Shown here piece after piece: positions 31,105 through 42,499 of a stretch of 64,000 bases of DNA (the first letter of the stretch is position 1; each line of letters starts with the position of its first letter). The translations under genes and the position numbers were made by a program. The DNA lies in NCBI GenBank assembly GCA_030998225.1, contig JAPYXD010000737.1, positions 1,612,001 through 1,676,000 on the forward strand, read 5' to 3'. The notes under the pieces are model-generated. The model saw nothing but the letters and a program-made list of their open reading frames with translations. It did not search any database and was not told the origin of the DNA. The stretch is from Diplolepis rosae (lineage: Eukaryota > Arthropoda > Insecta > Hymenoptera > Diplolepididae).

Positions 31105-32072
31105 ATGGATTTAAAAAAAAAAACTGTGGGGAAAGTGGACTTGGGTGCTTCATCAGGAGCTGAGGGATGGAGAGACGTCCTTCAGCTCCTGAAGGAGCAA
31201 AACGAGAAAATGGAAAAACTAGCCAGGGCCCTGAGCGTAATACAAAAGGGTATGCTCAGGAACAACCCTGGCTTCGTAAAAGACTCCGTTAACGAGGCAG
31301 CTGAGGTGTTGGGCGGTATGCTCAACACCCACAGGTGCCTTCTTGAAAGCGGGGTGGAACTCCAGAAGAGGCTGGAGACCCACCCCGCCTCGAAAAAAAT
31401 GGGTGTCTTTCGGAGACTGCGCTCTGCGTCTCTGGGAGACACCCCAAAATTTCAGACGAAAGGTGAGAAGAGGGCAGCCCCCTCCCCCCCTCAGGAAAGA
31501 ACTCCTAAGAGGGGGAAGGGCGGCCCGTCACCGTCGTATGCAAAGGTGGCCAAGAGCCAGGCCCCGATTAAAGATGGGGACTGGAAAGTGGTCGCCAAAA
31601 AGAAAAAAAAAAGAAAAAAGTGGATACGGAGAGGAGGGCGAAGGACCCTGTGCAAGAAGCACAGAGTTCAAACAACAAGAGGACTTTGAAGCGCTTCTCG
31701 CCCTCCAGGTCGGACGACGCCATCAGGGTGTCGGCGAAGGACGGTCAGTCCTACGCCGACATCTTGAAGGAGATGAAGGCGAAAGTCGACCCCCGGAAGG
31801 CAGGACTTGGGGTCCTGTCTATCCGGAGGACCAGGAAGGAAGAAGTTCTTCTGGTCCTCAAAAAGGGGGGAGACGTTTCGGCCTTCCGAAAGGAGCTCGA
31901 CCTGGCGGTCGGGGAGAGGGCAGAGATTTCGGCCCTGGTCTCGACGAGGTCCCTCGAAATTAGGGACCTTGACGAGACCGTTGAAAAAGAGGAGGTTGTG
32001 TCTGCCCTGTGCTTGGCATTGGGCAGACCGGCTTTTGAGGGGTCCTGCAGGCTCTTCACCCGCTTTGGGTGA
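31105..32072 (+). pseudogene. LINE ORF1 (Gag-like), frameshifted and missing its zinc knuckles
   Basis: The ATG at 31105 starts a coiled-coil region (LKEQNEKMEKLARALSVIQK), a serine/proline-rich basic centre and a lysine tract. A frameshift in the A-run at about 31600-31615 moves the sense to the frame ending at 32072. That frame carries the R1-type block SYADILKEMKAKVDP, LGVLSIRRTRKEEVLLVL and LEIRDLDETVEKEEVVSAL. In intact relatives two or three CCHC knuckles follow; here ORF1 breaks off after LGRPAFEGSCRLF and the endonuclease follows at once. A deletion at about 32065-32075 removed the ORF1 C-terminus and the ORF2 start. ORF1 proteins coat the element RNA; this one would lack its RNA-binding fingers. 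Confidence 0.8.
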
Positions 32073-35007
32073 GCAGTACAAGTGGTCCGAAAACTCTGCT
32101 TGGTATCAGGATGCATCAAGGAGGGCCGGCATCCTTGTTTGTAACCCTGATTGGGGCGTCGGGGACTTCCTGGAGACCGTCGCGGGGTTCGTTTGGGTGG
32201 AGGTGGCGGGTGTGCGTGTGTACAGCTCCTACTTCTCCCCCGGCGATCCCTTCGATGTCTTTGAGACCCAGATCCTCCTCCTTGAGGAAAGCCTCCGTGA
32301 GGCCATCGGATGATCCCTCATAGGGGGTGACTTCAACAGTAAGTCGCCCGAGTGGGGTGAGGCCCGCCTAGATAGGAGGGGAGTCGTGGTTGGCGAGATG
32401 GTCGCTAGGAACGAACTGATCGTCTTGAATCAGGGCGGGGAATTTACGTTCAGACGAGGAGCGGGGGGGTCAATAATTGATCTCACAATTGCCGCACCTC
32501 GCCTCGCTTCAAGGATAAGCGACTGGTCAGTCCTCGAGGTAATAACCTTGAGTGACCACCGGTGCATCGAATTTACACTAGAACAATGGTGTCAGGCGGT
32601 GGATAAGGGTAGGGGCGGCGAAGGAAGGAGCCCCTCCTGGAACACGAGACGCCTCAGCAGGGAAAGACTTCGCGAACACCTCGAAGAAACCAGGCTCATC
32701 GATGAGCTTGGTTGGGTCTCCCCTGCTGGGTCGTTTGAAGCTGCTGTGCGCTCGGTGAGGCAGAAGGTGGTCGCGGCTTGCGACTACTCGATGCCTCGCC
32801 GTGAGCGCAGGCAAGCCAAGGGTTCGATGTACTGGTGGAACGACCAGTTGGCAGCCCTACGTTGTGACTGCCTCGCAGCGCGGCGAAAATTCACCCGTTC
32901 AAAGGGGGATGCTACGCTGCACGAGGCATGGAAAGGGGCAAAAACAGCTTTGAGGCGAGGCATAAAGAAAAGCCGACTTCAATGCTGGAAAGACTTGATC
33001 GGTGAGGTCGAGAAGGACCCATGGGGTCTCGCCTTCAAAATAGTCACCAAGAGATTGGTGTCTAGAAGAAAGACCCCGGGCCTGGATAATCCCGATCGAG
33101 TTCAGTACATTGTGCGAAGCTTGTTTCCACACGTGGAGCCGTTCCAAAGACAGGTCCGAAGTTCCTGCGTGGTCCGGCGCGAAGAACTCTTCACTCTCGA
33201 AGAACTAAAGAGAGCGGGTGGAAGACTTAAGGCAAATACAGCGCCGGGTATCGACGGAGTGCCGAACGAGATCCTCAAAGAGGTGATCGGGGCATACCCG
33301 GAGATCCTCCTAGAAGCCTTTAACTCCTATCTTTGGGAGGGGAGGTTCTTCGCAGATTGGAAGAAGCAGAGGTTGGTCCTGCTGAGGAAGGGCAACAAAC
33401 CTCTAGGGGTTGCCTCGTCGTGTAGACCAATATGTATATTGGATACGATGGGGAAGCTTCTGGAGGAGTAGATTCTACAACGGCTTCAGGCTCTCTTGGT
33501 CGGGGAGAACGGGCTCTCGGAAAACCAGTTCGGATTCAGGAAAGGCAGGTCCACTATGGACGCCATTCAAGCTGTGGTTAACATCGCCACAAATGCAAGA
33601 AAAGGAACTGGTAAGCGTAAGGGATTCTGTGCGTTGATTAGCATTGACATACGCAATGCGTTCAATACCGCAAGATGGGACATCTGCATCGAGGCGATGA
33701 TGCGGAAAAATGTTCCAGACTACCTGTTGCGAATGATAGATGACTATCTGAGCGACAGGTGGGTGATATACGAGGGCGACAAATGGTCTCTTCAGGAAGA
33801 GATGACATGTGGCGCTCCTCAAGGGTCGCGGGTGGGTCCACTCGTTTGGAACGTCATGTACGATGATTTTCTGCGCATGGACCTGCCTGCTGGAACGAGC
33901 ATCGTCGGCTTCGCGGATGACGCACTTGTCGTGTGCGCCGCTGACGACGTCGGAATCCTAGAGCTGAGGATCAATGAAAGTCTGTGGCGAGCAAAGCGCT
34001 GGTTGGATGGCAGATGTCTTAAAATGGCCCCTGAGAAAACCGAGGCTTTGTGCGTTACGGACAGGAGATCCTTCCAATTCCCGAGGATCGTTCTCGGAGA
34101 GCATGAAGTCGAGTGGAAAACAAGAATTAAGTACCTGGGCGTGCAGCTGGTTCGTAGACTTAGCTTTGGCGAACACCTAAAGATCGCAGCTGCCAAAGCC
34201 ATCCAATGTGGAGCGAACTTGGCCCGGCTTATGTCAAACATTGGTGGACCCAGGGAAGCGAAAAGAAGATTGGTGGCGAGCGTGGTCCATTCGAAGCTGC
34301 TTTATGCAGCTCCGGTCTGGGCCAATGCCTTGCAAAACCATGCTATCCAGAAGAAGCTGTTCTCGGCGCAGAGACTTGTCGCGCTGAGAATAGTTTCGGC
34401 ATATAGAACTATCTCGACGAGCGCTGTGCTGGTCCTGGCGAGCGTCCCGCCAATAGATTGATTGGCGGAGGAAAGGCAGGAAACCTTTCAGCTTCGCAAG
34501 GAGCTTACCTGCGCCGACCTGCAGGAAATCGCTCGCGCGAAGGAGCCCATCCGCAAGGATGGAAGGCGCAGACTCGTCGAGAAATGGCAGATGAGATGGC
34601 ATGGTGGGCAGACAGGGAGATGGACCTACCGCCTGATCCCGGAGCTCGCCATCTGGCTGAACAGAAAGCACGGGGAAGTCGGCTTTTACTTGGCGCAAGC
34701 GATCTCGGGCCATGGCTGTTTTAACGCGCAGCTGAGGCGCTTTAAGAAGAGAGACGAGGAGACGTGTTGCTACTGCGATTTGCCGGTGGATAACGAAGAG
34801 CACGCACTCTTCGTCTGCGCAAAATGGGGTATGGCTAGGGAGGTCCTCGGTCAGGCGGTGGATTCCGAACTTTCTCCTGACACGATGGTCCCTCTCATGC
34901 TCCAGTCTGAACGGTTCTGGACGCTCATCGAGTCATTCGTCACACTTGTGATGAAGACGAGAGAACTTGATGGGCGTCGAGAGCGAAACAACGGGGAGGG
35001 CGAGTAG
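32065..35007 (+). pseudogene. LINE ORF2: endonuclease fragment, reverse transcriptase, C-terminal zinc finger
   Basis: A single frame runs from about 32065 to 35007, broken only by TGA (32311-32313), TAG (33469-33471) and TGA (34459-34461). The endonuclease lacks its N-terminal catalytic half. It keeps YSSYFSPGDPF, GGDFNSKSPEWGE and the SDHR box (LSDHRCIEF). RT boxes follow: APGIDGVPNEILKE, NQFGFRKGRSTMDAI, SIDIRNAFNTARW, CGAPQGSRVGPLVWN and the active site FADDALVV. The thumb (KTEALCV, YLGVQLV) and a C-terminal finger CCYCDLPVDNEEHALFVC complete the order. The intact RT would copy RNA at the nicked target. All three stops could arise by one C to T change each. Confidence 0.85.
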
Positions 35008-35060
35008 AAATCGCATCGGGGCCTGCACCCGCGGTTCTGCGTCTCGGGTAGACTTGACTT

Positions 35061-35290
35061 AAAATAGTGCATAAACTATCCCGAAACTCTCAAACAATTA
35101 TTTAAATCAAAGCGTAATTTGTGCGAAGAAAACTTGAATTACTTGTTCTTTATGTTTAAATTTGATAAAATGGCTATAAAAAAATTTTGATATTGAATTC
35201 CGATAAATCTTGACATTTTTCGTAGTTTTATTTTTATGAAACCTTCACTATTGCAATTTATAGTGTTTGGAAATAAATTTACAATGTTAT
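35061..35290. other. Short AT-rich spacer
   Basis: Composition returns to AT-rich at about 35060; no gene. Confidence 0.4.
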
Positions 35291-35291
35291 A

Positions 35292-35441
35292 AAGGTGCCA
35301 TCCCATGACTGCAGAAAACGCAAAGCAGAAAACGAACATCCAATTACAGAACACCTTTAAGAAGAAAGAAATCTAAAGATTTTCTGTAATTGGCTGTCCG
35401 ATTTCTGCTTTGCGTTTTCTGTTGTCATGGGAATTCACCTT
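35292..35441. mobile_element. 150-bp palindromic MITE
   Basis: The two halves are long inverted repeats beginning AAGGTG and sharing CCCATGAC, CAGAAAACGCAAAGCAGAAA and CCAATTACAGAA, with a short A-rich loop near 35360-35375. The whole unit folds into one hairpin. The target duplication is unclear (TTA or TAA context). Confidence 0.8.
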
Positions 35442-35726
35442 AAGGTTTAATGATAAAGAAAATATTGGGGATGATAAAATTCTCTTAAATTCTCTGTAAA
35501 TTCTCAAGTTGTCTTAAAATGACGGTCATAGTCACGAGAACGTGACCGGATTTTGAATGTCCGAGAAATTTAGAACTCTAGCCCTAATTTGATGTGCGTG
35601 GTGAAAAGAGAAAGGAATATCGGACGAGTTCTATCGGCTCGTTGCCACTTCTCTTGCTTCTCTAAAATCAACGCCAGGACGCTTAGGGGTCTTTCTTAGG
35701 AGCACATTGTAATTTAATTCAGAATC
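35442..35726. other. Unassigned spacer
   Basis: No gene. CCGTCATTTTAAGA-like context occurs inverted near 35515-35530, without wider support. Confidence 0.3.
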
Positions 35727-36605
35727 GAGCCCCTGGAAAGCAGAACCGCGTTTAATCCGACACAAAATTTTCAAGTCGCGATTACTCCGGTAATTATTGT
35801 CATATCGAGTTGATTCTTGCGTGAAAATTTTCTTTAGTCTTTGCCGATCCTAATAAATAGAATCTCATTTTTTATTTCCCTGAAATTCAATAACCAAACA
35901 GTGCACAAACTTCACACAACTTTGACCTCAGAAATTTCGCTATGAATTTTCGAATTCCCCTAAACAAACAATTTCTATCAATATCACAAATTTAGCATGA
36001 TTGGATAAGATTTGTAAGAATGATGAGCATAAATATTTATAAGGAAGTTGTGTGTATTAGTACCTTATTTATAGTTGATTCACTAAATGTACAAAAAAAA
36101 TAAGAAATTTTTTTTAATAAAGTCCTAAAAAATATTTTTTTAACTTAAAATTCAATCGCAACGTTGCGCGCGTTCACCAGTAGTGCGCAATCTGCGCAAT
36201 CACGATCGAACGTTAGAATATTTATGCTCATCATTCTTACAAATCTTATCCAATCATGCTAAATTTGTGATATGTTATAATTTAATGTTCACACAATTGA
36301 TAAAAAATTGTTTTTTCAGGGGAATTCGAAATTTCATAGCGAAATTTTTGAGCTCAAAGTTGTGTAAAGTTTGTTATTGAATTTCAGGGAAATCAAAAAT
36401 GAGATTATATTCCTTAGGATCGGCAAAGACTAACGAAAATTTTCACGCAAGAATCAACTCGATATGACAATAATTACCGGAGTGATCGCGATTTAAAAAT
36501 TTTGTGTCGGATTAAACGCGGTGCACAGCAGCGCGTATTCTCTCTCTTGCCTACTAGGAAATGCCAGTCCACGCTCTCAGGACGTTCTGCTTTCCAGGGG
36601 CTCCA
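35727..36605. mobile_element. Foldback element with ~310-bp inverted arms
   Basis: The left arm 35727-36040 is the inverted copy of 36205-36605: GAGCCCCTGGAAAGCAGAAC at the outer end, then GCGTTTAATCCGACACAAAA and, at the inner end, AAGAATGATGAGCATAAATA. The right arm has about 70 extra bases near the outside (36520-36585) that the left arm lacks. A third, single-arm copy lies at 41680-41965. The centre encodes nothing. Confidence 0.85.
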
Positions 36606-36915
36606 TTATGAAAATGTGTATGTTTCGAAGTATTAAATGTTTTAATATTTTAACTAGGATGAAAAAATAAGATTTTAAATGAAATTATAGAAAGGTATCA
36701 TAAGTGATCATTTGTTTTTACAATAAATGTAATTGAATATATTGAAACTATTTCTTGTGAACAGTGTTTGTAGGCACAGGATATCGTCCCCTCTATCCCA
36801 TACCGTTTTGAAGCATTCATTCCAATCCAGATTCGTTTTTTGCCAAGTGACCGTTGTGGCTTTGGATCAGAACTACTCCTCTCTCAGTAGAAGCATTCAC
36901 AACTTTCAGTTTTTC
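36606..36915. other. No recognised feature
   Basis: AT-rich; no frame with support. Confidence 0.35.
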
Positions 36916-37689
36916 TTACAAATCGAAAAGTGCTAAAGCAACTAGTTCTTCTGATACATACCAGAGGTGCCCAATGAAATTATGATAAGCGATCTCAGAA
37001 TTAGTCTCGTCTACTGACCTGTATTTAACTAGTCGCTTCATTAAGTTCAAATTATTTAGAAGAGCTGCATGAGCCGAAGGAACTTCAAACCATGTCCAAA
37101 TATAGATTTTGATGATAAAGAGACGCAGTTTTCTTAAACCGTCTGTTTGAGTGCCACAAAACAACCATATTTTCATGCCGTAGAAATCTGCGTCTATCTA
37201 CCTAGCGTGGTACATTGTTTCAGACACTAACAAATGAACACCACGTGTTGGGACTCCAACCAAACAAATTATTGTCAACTCTAGCAGTTCCGAATAATCA
37301 TCATGTTTGCTTTTTACGCTTCAATTTGGTTGTGACAAATTCAATCAGATCTTTCCTCTCTGACCGGAGTTTTAAAGCTAATGCGCTATCAACAGTCCAG
37401 TTTCGTACTATCTGTGATCTAATTTTTTCTACGCAGCTAAAAAGTCCTTAAACATTCGTGTTTCTGGACCAACAGTTGCACCCACACAGCGTTTGCACAT
37501 GGCTTGAAAAATAATTTCAGGAATACGATGCCGACATGACAAGTAGAGCAGCTTTTTGTATCGCTTTTTGTCATCGCATCTAGGGTTCGTAAAACTCCCA
37601 CTGTAACATAACATTGCATTTCTGTCAGTTATCTTAACTCTATCTAGAGTTCTGCATAGTTCCGAAATGATTATATTTTTCTTTGTCAA
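36916..37689 (-). pseudogene. Uncharacterised TE-linked gene, fragment
   Basis: Minus-strand frames read in order: SFTNPRCDDKKRYKKLLYLS, CRHRIPEIIFQAMCKRCVG, GPETRMFKDFL, then (other frame) DDYSELLELTIICLVGVPTR, HHAR-like YHAR with a stop where Trp is expected, GTQTDGLRKLRLFIIKIYI, and HLWYVSEELVALALF. This succession is familiar from a family of uncharacterised, multicopy arthropod and cnidarian proteins presumed to come from DNA transposons. I know of no assigned function. There are at least two frame breaks and one nonsense codon. Confidence 0.6.
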
Positions 37690-37949
37690 TTTTGTTTGTT
37701 CTACCCAATAAGAATCCTATAACAGACAAATTAATTATACTTATTTTTAGTCATATTTATTTGCATTAAATTAAGCTCTCTAATTATATAAAAAATATAC
37801 CTTTAACCCGAGATTTTCTTGAATAGTTCCATTATCACTGAAATATTTTGATTAAACTAAATAGAAGGAAAAATAAAATGAATCACCGTCCAAATTTGCT
37901 AAAAGATATTCCGTTTCATGGTTTTTTTCTCTTGTGACTTGACATTTTT
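37690..37949. other. No recognised feature
   Basis: AT-rich spacer. Confidence 0.35.
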
Positions 37950-38786
37950 ACATTCTCATCATGGATGAGAAGGTATTAGTTTTATGTGAAAAATGACTTT
38001 CGAAATTTTCACCAAATCTTTACGTTTTGAGACCCCTGAGTCAGAAACAGTGGTTTTCACGAAAGTTTCAGTCTATCTGTCTGTAGTAGGTCGTATAATC
38101 GATAACTCTCGATAGAATTATCAGATTGAATTGAGCTTGGGCACACTTTATCGGAGCCGAAAAAGTAAGGACAAGTTCGTTAACTAGCCACATCCAATCA
38201 AAATTGAGGGATTGAGCACTAATTTTGTGTTTTTGAAAATAACTTTTTGAAAAAATCAAAAATTTCAATACTGGTTTTTGATAGTGCTCATAAATCTCTA
38301 CAAATTATCCTGATAATATCTTTTGATTGAATTAAAATTAGAAATGTTACAGCATATTAAAACTTGAAAAAAGTCAATATCAAAATTCCATTTTCCAGTT
38401 AAATTATACGAGATATGAAAAAAAGATATGATACAAAATTATTTTCCACATTAAGATCTACAAATTTGAATTGCAACATTTTTTCATAAGATGTATATTT
38501 TTCGTTTCAATTCCAAAAATACGATTAAAACTCAAAAATTCCATTTTTTAGACAAAATATGTAAAATACAAAAAAACGTTTAGATGGAAAATTATTTGCC
38601 TAAATGAGGTCTGAAAATTCTCATCAAGATACTTCTCGACAATATGTATATTTTATGTTTTGATTATAAGAAACACTATTGAAAAAATTCCATTTTTTAT
38701 CCTAAATATGTGATATGTTTATTAAAAAGTTACTGAAGTGTATACAGAAAATCGAGCGCGAAGCGCGAGTGTCATGATGAGAATGT
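37950..38786. mobile_element. TIR element family 'ACATTCTCATCATG', complete copy 2
   Basis: An 837-bp unit is bounded by ACATTCTCATCATG and its inverse CATGATGAGAATGT. It contains the GAGCCGAAAAAGTAAGGACA block and ends with GAGCGCGAAGCGCGAG just inside the right TIR. There is no transposase. The internal sequence resembles the other two copies (27008, 44706) to roughly 85-90%. Confidence 0.8.
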
Positions 38787-39075
38787 GTTCCTTGAGGCCG
38801 ATAGAGCCTTAAGTGAATTGAATTTCCTGTTTCACTTAAACTTAAAGAGAAATTTAGTGACCTTGAGAAAATATGTAATTCACATCATCTGTAATATTAT
38901 AAAATTGATTCGAACTTCCGTATCAAATTATAAGAAATAAAGTTAAATGTATGCGAAGAGCATAAGACCGAGCGCTAAGCGCGAGGTCCAAAACGAACGG
39001 AGCGCGAAGCGCGACGATTAAATCGCGCGCCCTAGGCGCACTCAAACTTGCGAGCGATGAGAATGTCCCCGCGAA
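38787..39075. repeat. GC-rich subterminal-type repeats
   Basis: Variants of GAGCGCGAAGCGCGA occur at about 38970, 38998 and 39015, and a terminus-like GCGAGCGATGAGAATGTCC ends at 39068. This is probably the right end of another member of the same TIR family. Confidence 0.6.
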
Positions 39076-39079
39076 ACTG

Positions 39080-39464
39080 GCAGATTCTTTTCTTTCCTTT
39101 TATGTATCAAAATAAAATCTTCAGCTTAATTATTTTTCATAAGATACATTGCTATGGCATATTTTACATCAAAAAGTTCTTCTAGTCCATTTTCGAAATC
39201 TGATTTTCTCCTTTTGTGGATTTCACCATCCCTATTTGTATGATCTAATAGATAGCGCAATTTACCTCACAATTTTTCTAATTTATAAACACAATAATAA
39301 TTTTTTCGACTTAGGATACTTTCTTTGTCCCAAGGGTGTTTTAATTCTTCAATAACGTATCTCAAGTAGATGAAACGCTTTGAAGGTAGAATTTCCAGAA
39401 ATATCGAAAAACATTTTGAATAAATGGCGTCGTTAGTTTTCTTACGTGCTACTTTACCAAACAT
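39080..39464 (-). pseudogene. Uncharacterised TE-linked gene fragment (YKLEKL / IHKRRKS / ENGLEELFDV)
   Basis: The minus-strand frame ICLR-free segment reads HPWDKESILSRKNYYCVYKL, then after a TGA in the same frame KLRYLLDHTNRDGEIHKRRK and FENGLEELFDVKYA. The last box (a charged loop followed by 'F..GLEELFDV..A') is common in multicopy insect proteins of unknown function found with DNA transposons. One in-frame stop and loss of both ends make it a relic. Confidence 0.45.
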
Positions 39465-39593
39465 TCTTTTTGGAGCTTCGGTTACACTTATATAAAATTA
39501 CTAATTACTTAGTAATTTTTCAGATGGTAGGTAGGTATTAAAAATTATAAACATACTTTTCTTATTCTACTGCGCAAGTCATTCTCTGTTCCA

Positions 39594-40950
39594 GATTTAC
39601 ATCGGTGAAGGCGAATTCATGTTACTCAATGCCTATCGCACAATCCAATTAGATGCTCGTTCACCGTCGCATTTTGTCAAAATGGCTGCGGTAGCTGTTT
39701 TTGGAATCGAAAAATTGATAAACTCGACTGTAACCGGACAAGGAGCAATCGAAATAAGAAATCTAAGACTCCTGTGTACAAACTGGACGAAAACAAACTT
39801 CTCGCAGTCAGAGGTCAGCTTCAATTAATGCAAAAATTTCGCATGGATCGTTGCAATTAAAATCCTCTTTTCTTTTTAGAAATCTTTAAATTTTATCTCC
39901 TAAAGCAAAGAAATATGATGAAAGGCGCTGCTCAAACTTATGTAGACAGAACTGTGCAATACATCGGCGCAAAAATTTCCGAAATGAAATCAAGTATGAA
40001 ATATATATATATATACACTACACCCTCTCAATTGTCCCGTTGTCCTCTTTCTCTAACCCCATTGTGAACGGGCGGTTGACTATATTTGAAAAAAGTATAT
40101 ATACTTGTTTGAGATATAGACAAGATTTATATGTATATATGAAGTCTCGTTAATATCGAAAAAATTATCGAGACTCCTTTAAAAACTTTGTTTCCACACC
40201 AGAACTTGCCAATGCATCGAAGAAGGCAGCAGCAGAAAAGGAGGCAGCAGCAGAAAAGGCGGCAGAAGACGAACATTCAGTTAGTGTCACCGTGGAAAAA
40301 CCTGAAGCTATTAGGAAAAAATTACAAGACGACAATGAAACGAACGTGACAATTTATTTTAAAACATAAAAGACGCGAAAAGCAGAAACGCGTTGGAAAT
40401 AGCGGCAATCGATCCCGAAAGTCAGATATCGAAGAAGAATCAAACAGCTCATCAGATACTGACGGTGTCTTGTCTAGTAGTACTTATTTTTTTGTTCTAA
40501 GAAGCTATTTCTTATTGAAATAGTAAAATTAAAAGTTGATCATGTAATGTGGAAAATTTTCAGCTTTTTGACCATCGCAAAGTATGATTACACGGTACTC
40601 AATGCAATGTTAAGGTTTGATGACTATTTTTACAATATAATCGTTTTCACTTTCCAGACATTAAACCCTTTCAAAGATTCACAGCCAGTGTTTACTTTGT
40701 CGAACGAAGAAATTGAAACGATTCCTGTAGATCTCATTGACCAAAATGAGACCGTACGATTTTCACATGTTTTCGTCGTTGCATCACGTAGTGAAAAAAC
40801 AATTTTTCAAATATTAAATTATTCAATCATTAAGTTAAAAAGTAATTGTTAACAAATGTACTATTGCAGGATACGCAGCTGAAAATGCGAGTGACTTAGA
40901 GACGAGAAAAATGCAGAACAATCAAGATCCATTGGCCGAGGAAGTGTAAA
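39594..40950 (+). pseudogene. BEN-domain gene fragment, multi-exon
   Basis: After a splice acceptor (TTCCAG, 39588-39593) an exon reads IYIGEGEFMLLNAYRTIQLD, ARSPSHFVKMAAVAVFG, EKLINSTVTGQG and RNLRLLCTNW. This is the core of a BEN domain, a DNA-binding and protein-interaction module of chromatin regulators. Further exon-like blocks follow: 39881-40010 (LLKQRNMMKGAAQTYVDRTV), 40200-40370 (alanine/glutamate/lysine helix), an acidic serine block near 40430, 40657-40795 and 40870-40948, several with clean AG acceptors. Phases between the first two do not fit, so it is probably decayed. There is no start exon here. Compare the coiled-coil gene at 47722-48861. Confidence 0.55.
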
Positions 40951-41404
40951 GTTGACCACACGATGTGCCATAATTGAAATTTCAAGTTCCTCGAATTCAT
41001 ATAAGTTTATGATAAGATATGAGGATACCTTTTTTTTGTAAAGAGGGGCACATTAATAATATAATTTTTTTGTTTTCTGTTACGCCAATATAACTCACAA
41101 TGCGCTGTGAAGAGACTAATTTTATTATTTAGATGAAAATGTCAAATGTAGTACAATGTTGAAAAAATTATTTAAAAATAAAAAATTAATCCTCTAAAAA
41201 TATTGTACTTACTTTTATTAATGTTGTGAAGATAAATCTAGTGTTTCATATGCAAAACGATAAAAAAAATGTTCAACACATATATCGCTACAAATTTCGA
41301 AAATATGCAATTACTACGGACTTTTATTTACTTTTCGTTTCGTTTTTAATATTTTCAACACAAACAAGACACTTTTTGCATTTCTATCAGTTAGGACACA
41401 TTGA
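40951..41404. other. AT-rich 3' flank of the BEN fragment
   Basis: No recognised gene; several short frames only. Confidence 0.35.
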
Positions 41405-41530
41405 ATAACGATGCGCGCGTTTTAATTTGTTGAAACAGATTTAAGGATACTGAGTTCAATTCATGAAATCGAATATGATATAACAGATTAAATCGTCAAT
41501 ATGCCTCAATATGCTTTCATTTGAAGGGAA
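41405..41530. repeat. Subterminal-like segment shared with 53055-53150
   Basis: It contains GCGCGCGTTTTAATTTGTTG, AACAGATT motifs and CAATATGCCTCAATATGCTT followed by TCATTTG. The same order (GCGCGTGCAGTTTTAATCTG, then CAATACGCCTCAATAAACTT and TCATTTG) closes the EnSpm/CACTA region at 53150. It therefore probably represents an end of the same transposon family. Confidence 0.5.
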
Positions 41531-41679
41531 CTTTTGTGAGTTGTAAAATTTTGCAACGTCAAAGTTAATAACATCTAGAAAGACACACGTATAAAAAAGG
41601 ATTATTTACCGGTCTCAAAAAATGACTTTTTTGTACCTAAAATCGGTTATTTTGGACAATTTCTAAATTTATAGCGAAG

Positions 41680-41965
41680 TTTTTTAGCTCAAAGTTTTCA
41701 AACATTCGTTCATTGTTCGTACATCGAAGTTCTGCAAAATAAACCATGCGACTAACTTCGTTAAAAGCGACAAAGACTGACGAAAATGTCTACGCAAGAA
41801 TCAATTCGATATAACCATTATTACCGGAGAAACCGCGATCTTAAAATTTTGGGTTGAATTAAACGCAGCGCATAGCAACGCGTATCTTATTTACTGCGTA
41901 TCCTACCTGCTAGGCAATCTTGGTTTTAGCGCTCAAGACATTATGCTTTTCAGGGGTTCAATTAT
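41680..41965. repeat. Single arm of the 35727-36605 foldback family
   Basis: It matches the right arm of that element: AGACTGACGAAAAT, CGCAAGAATCAATTCGATAT, ATTACCGGAG, and the outer end CTTTTCAGGGGTTCAATTAT. It retains the ~70-base outer block missing from the left arm at 35727. About 80% similar, hence older. Confidence 0.75.
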
Positions 41966-42111
41966 AGTCCGTTATCAATATTATATATTTAATTTTTGTT
42001 ATTAATTTGTTACTTAAGTTAATAATATTAATTTTCTGCATAGGAACCTACGTGGTAACCAATAGAGGATCCTATATAGGTTCATATATCCTTTCCTACA
42101 GAAGCTTCCTA

Positions 42112-42469
42112 GGGGTCGTTCACATAATATGTCACGCGATTTTTAGCTATTTTTACCCCCCGTCCCCCCATGTCACACATGGTCGCAAACCTCAGCCCCC
42201 CCCCCCCCTTCGATGTCACGTCACACCTCTTAATTTTATAAAACATTTTTCGTTAACGCGTACAAAATTCAGTAAAAAAAGAAGCTATTAATTATTATTG
42301 TAGATAATCTTTTCAGAACTCTTTTTCAAATTTCGTGGGTACACATTTAATGTGTGACGTAACGCAGAGGGCAGACCCCGCTCCCAACATGTCACACCAC
42401 GTCAGAATTTGCAGCCCCCCCCCCCCCCCCATCCCATAAATTGTGTGACGTATTATGTGAACGGCCCCC
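42112..42469. mobile_element. MITE with GGGGCCGTTCACATAAT-type TIRs
   Basis: The left end GGGGTCGTTCACATAATATG matches the reverse complement of the right end (GGGGGCCGTTCACATAATAC), and TA flanks both (42110-42111, 42470-42471). Inside, C-runs near 42196 and 42415-42430 and repeated TGTCACA/GTCACG motifs mirror one another. The TIR type is widespread in insect genomes. There is no coding content. It may have inserted into the P-element remnant that starts right after it. Confidence 0.75.
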
Positions 42470-42499
42470 TATAGGAAATTGATGTATATAGGAATTTTC

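Larger units (their letters stand above)
30320..35060 (+). mobile_element. R1-clade non-LTR retrotransposon (LINE), nearly full length with internal deletion
   Basis: This is a 4.7-kb GC-rich block with sharp composition borders. It has a ~785-bp 5' leader, ORF1 (31105-32072) and ORF2 with endonuclease, RT and a C-terminal zinc finger (about 32065-35007). The RT signature and gene order place it in the R1 clade. R1 itself targets 28S rDNA, but no rDNA flanks this copy, so it belongs to another R1-clade lineage or is an off-target copy. The 5' leader contains four degenerate copies of CTATARACGGGTCTATCC (about 30420, 30451, 30490, 30649). No poly-A tail is seen, as usual for the clade. Confidence 0.85.

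Noticed and set aside
31182..32119. Several minus-strand frames in the LINE ORF1 region
   Set aside because: Shadows in GC-rich coding sequence; the plus strand has the R1-type motifs.
33475..35072. Minus-strand frames up to 189 codons across the LINE RT region
   Set aside because: Antisense to the RT and thumb, with no domain resemblance.
42190..42430. C-run tracts as G-quadruplex candidates
   Set aside because: Single homopolymers within a MITE, without the regular four-tract pattern.
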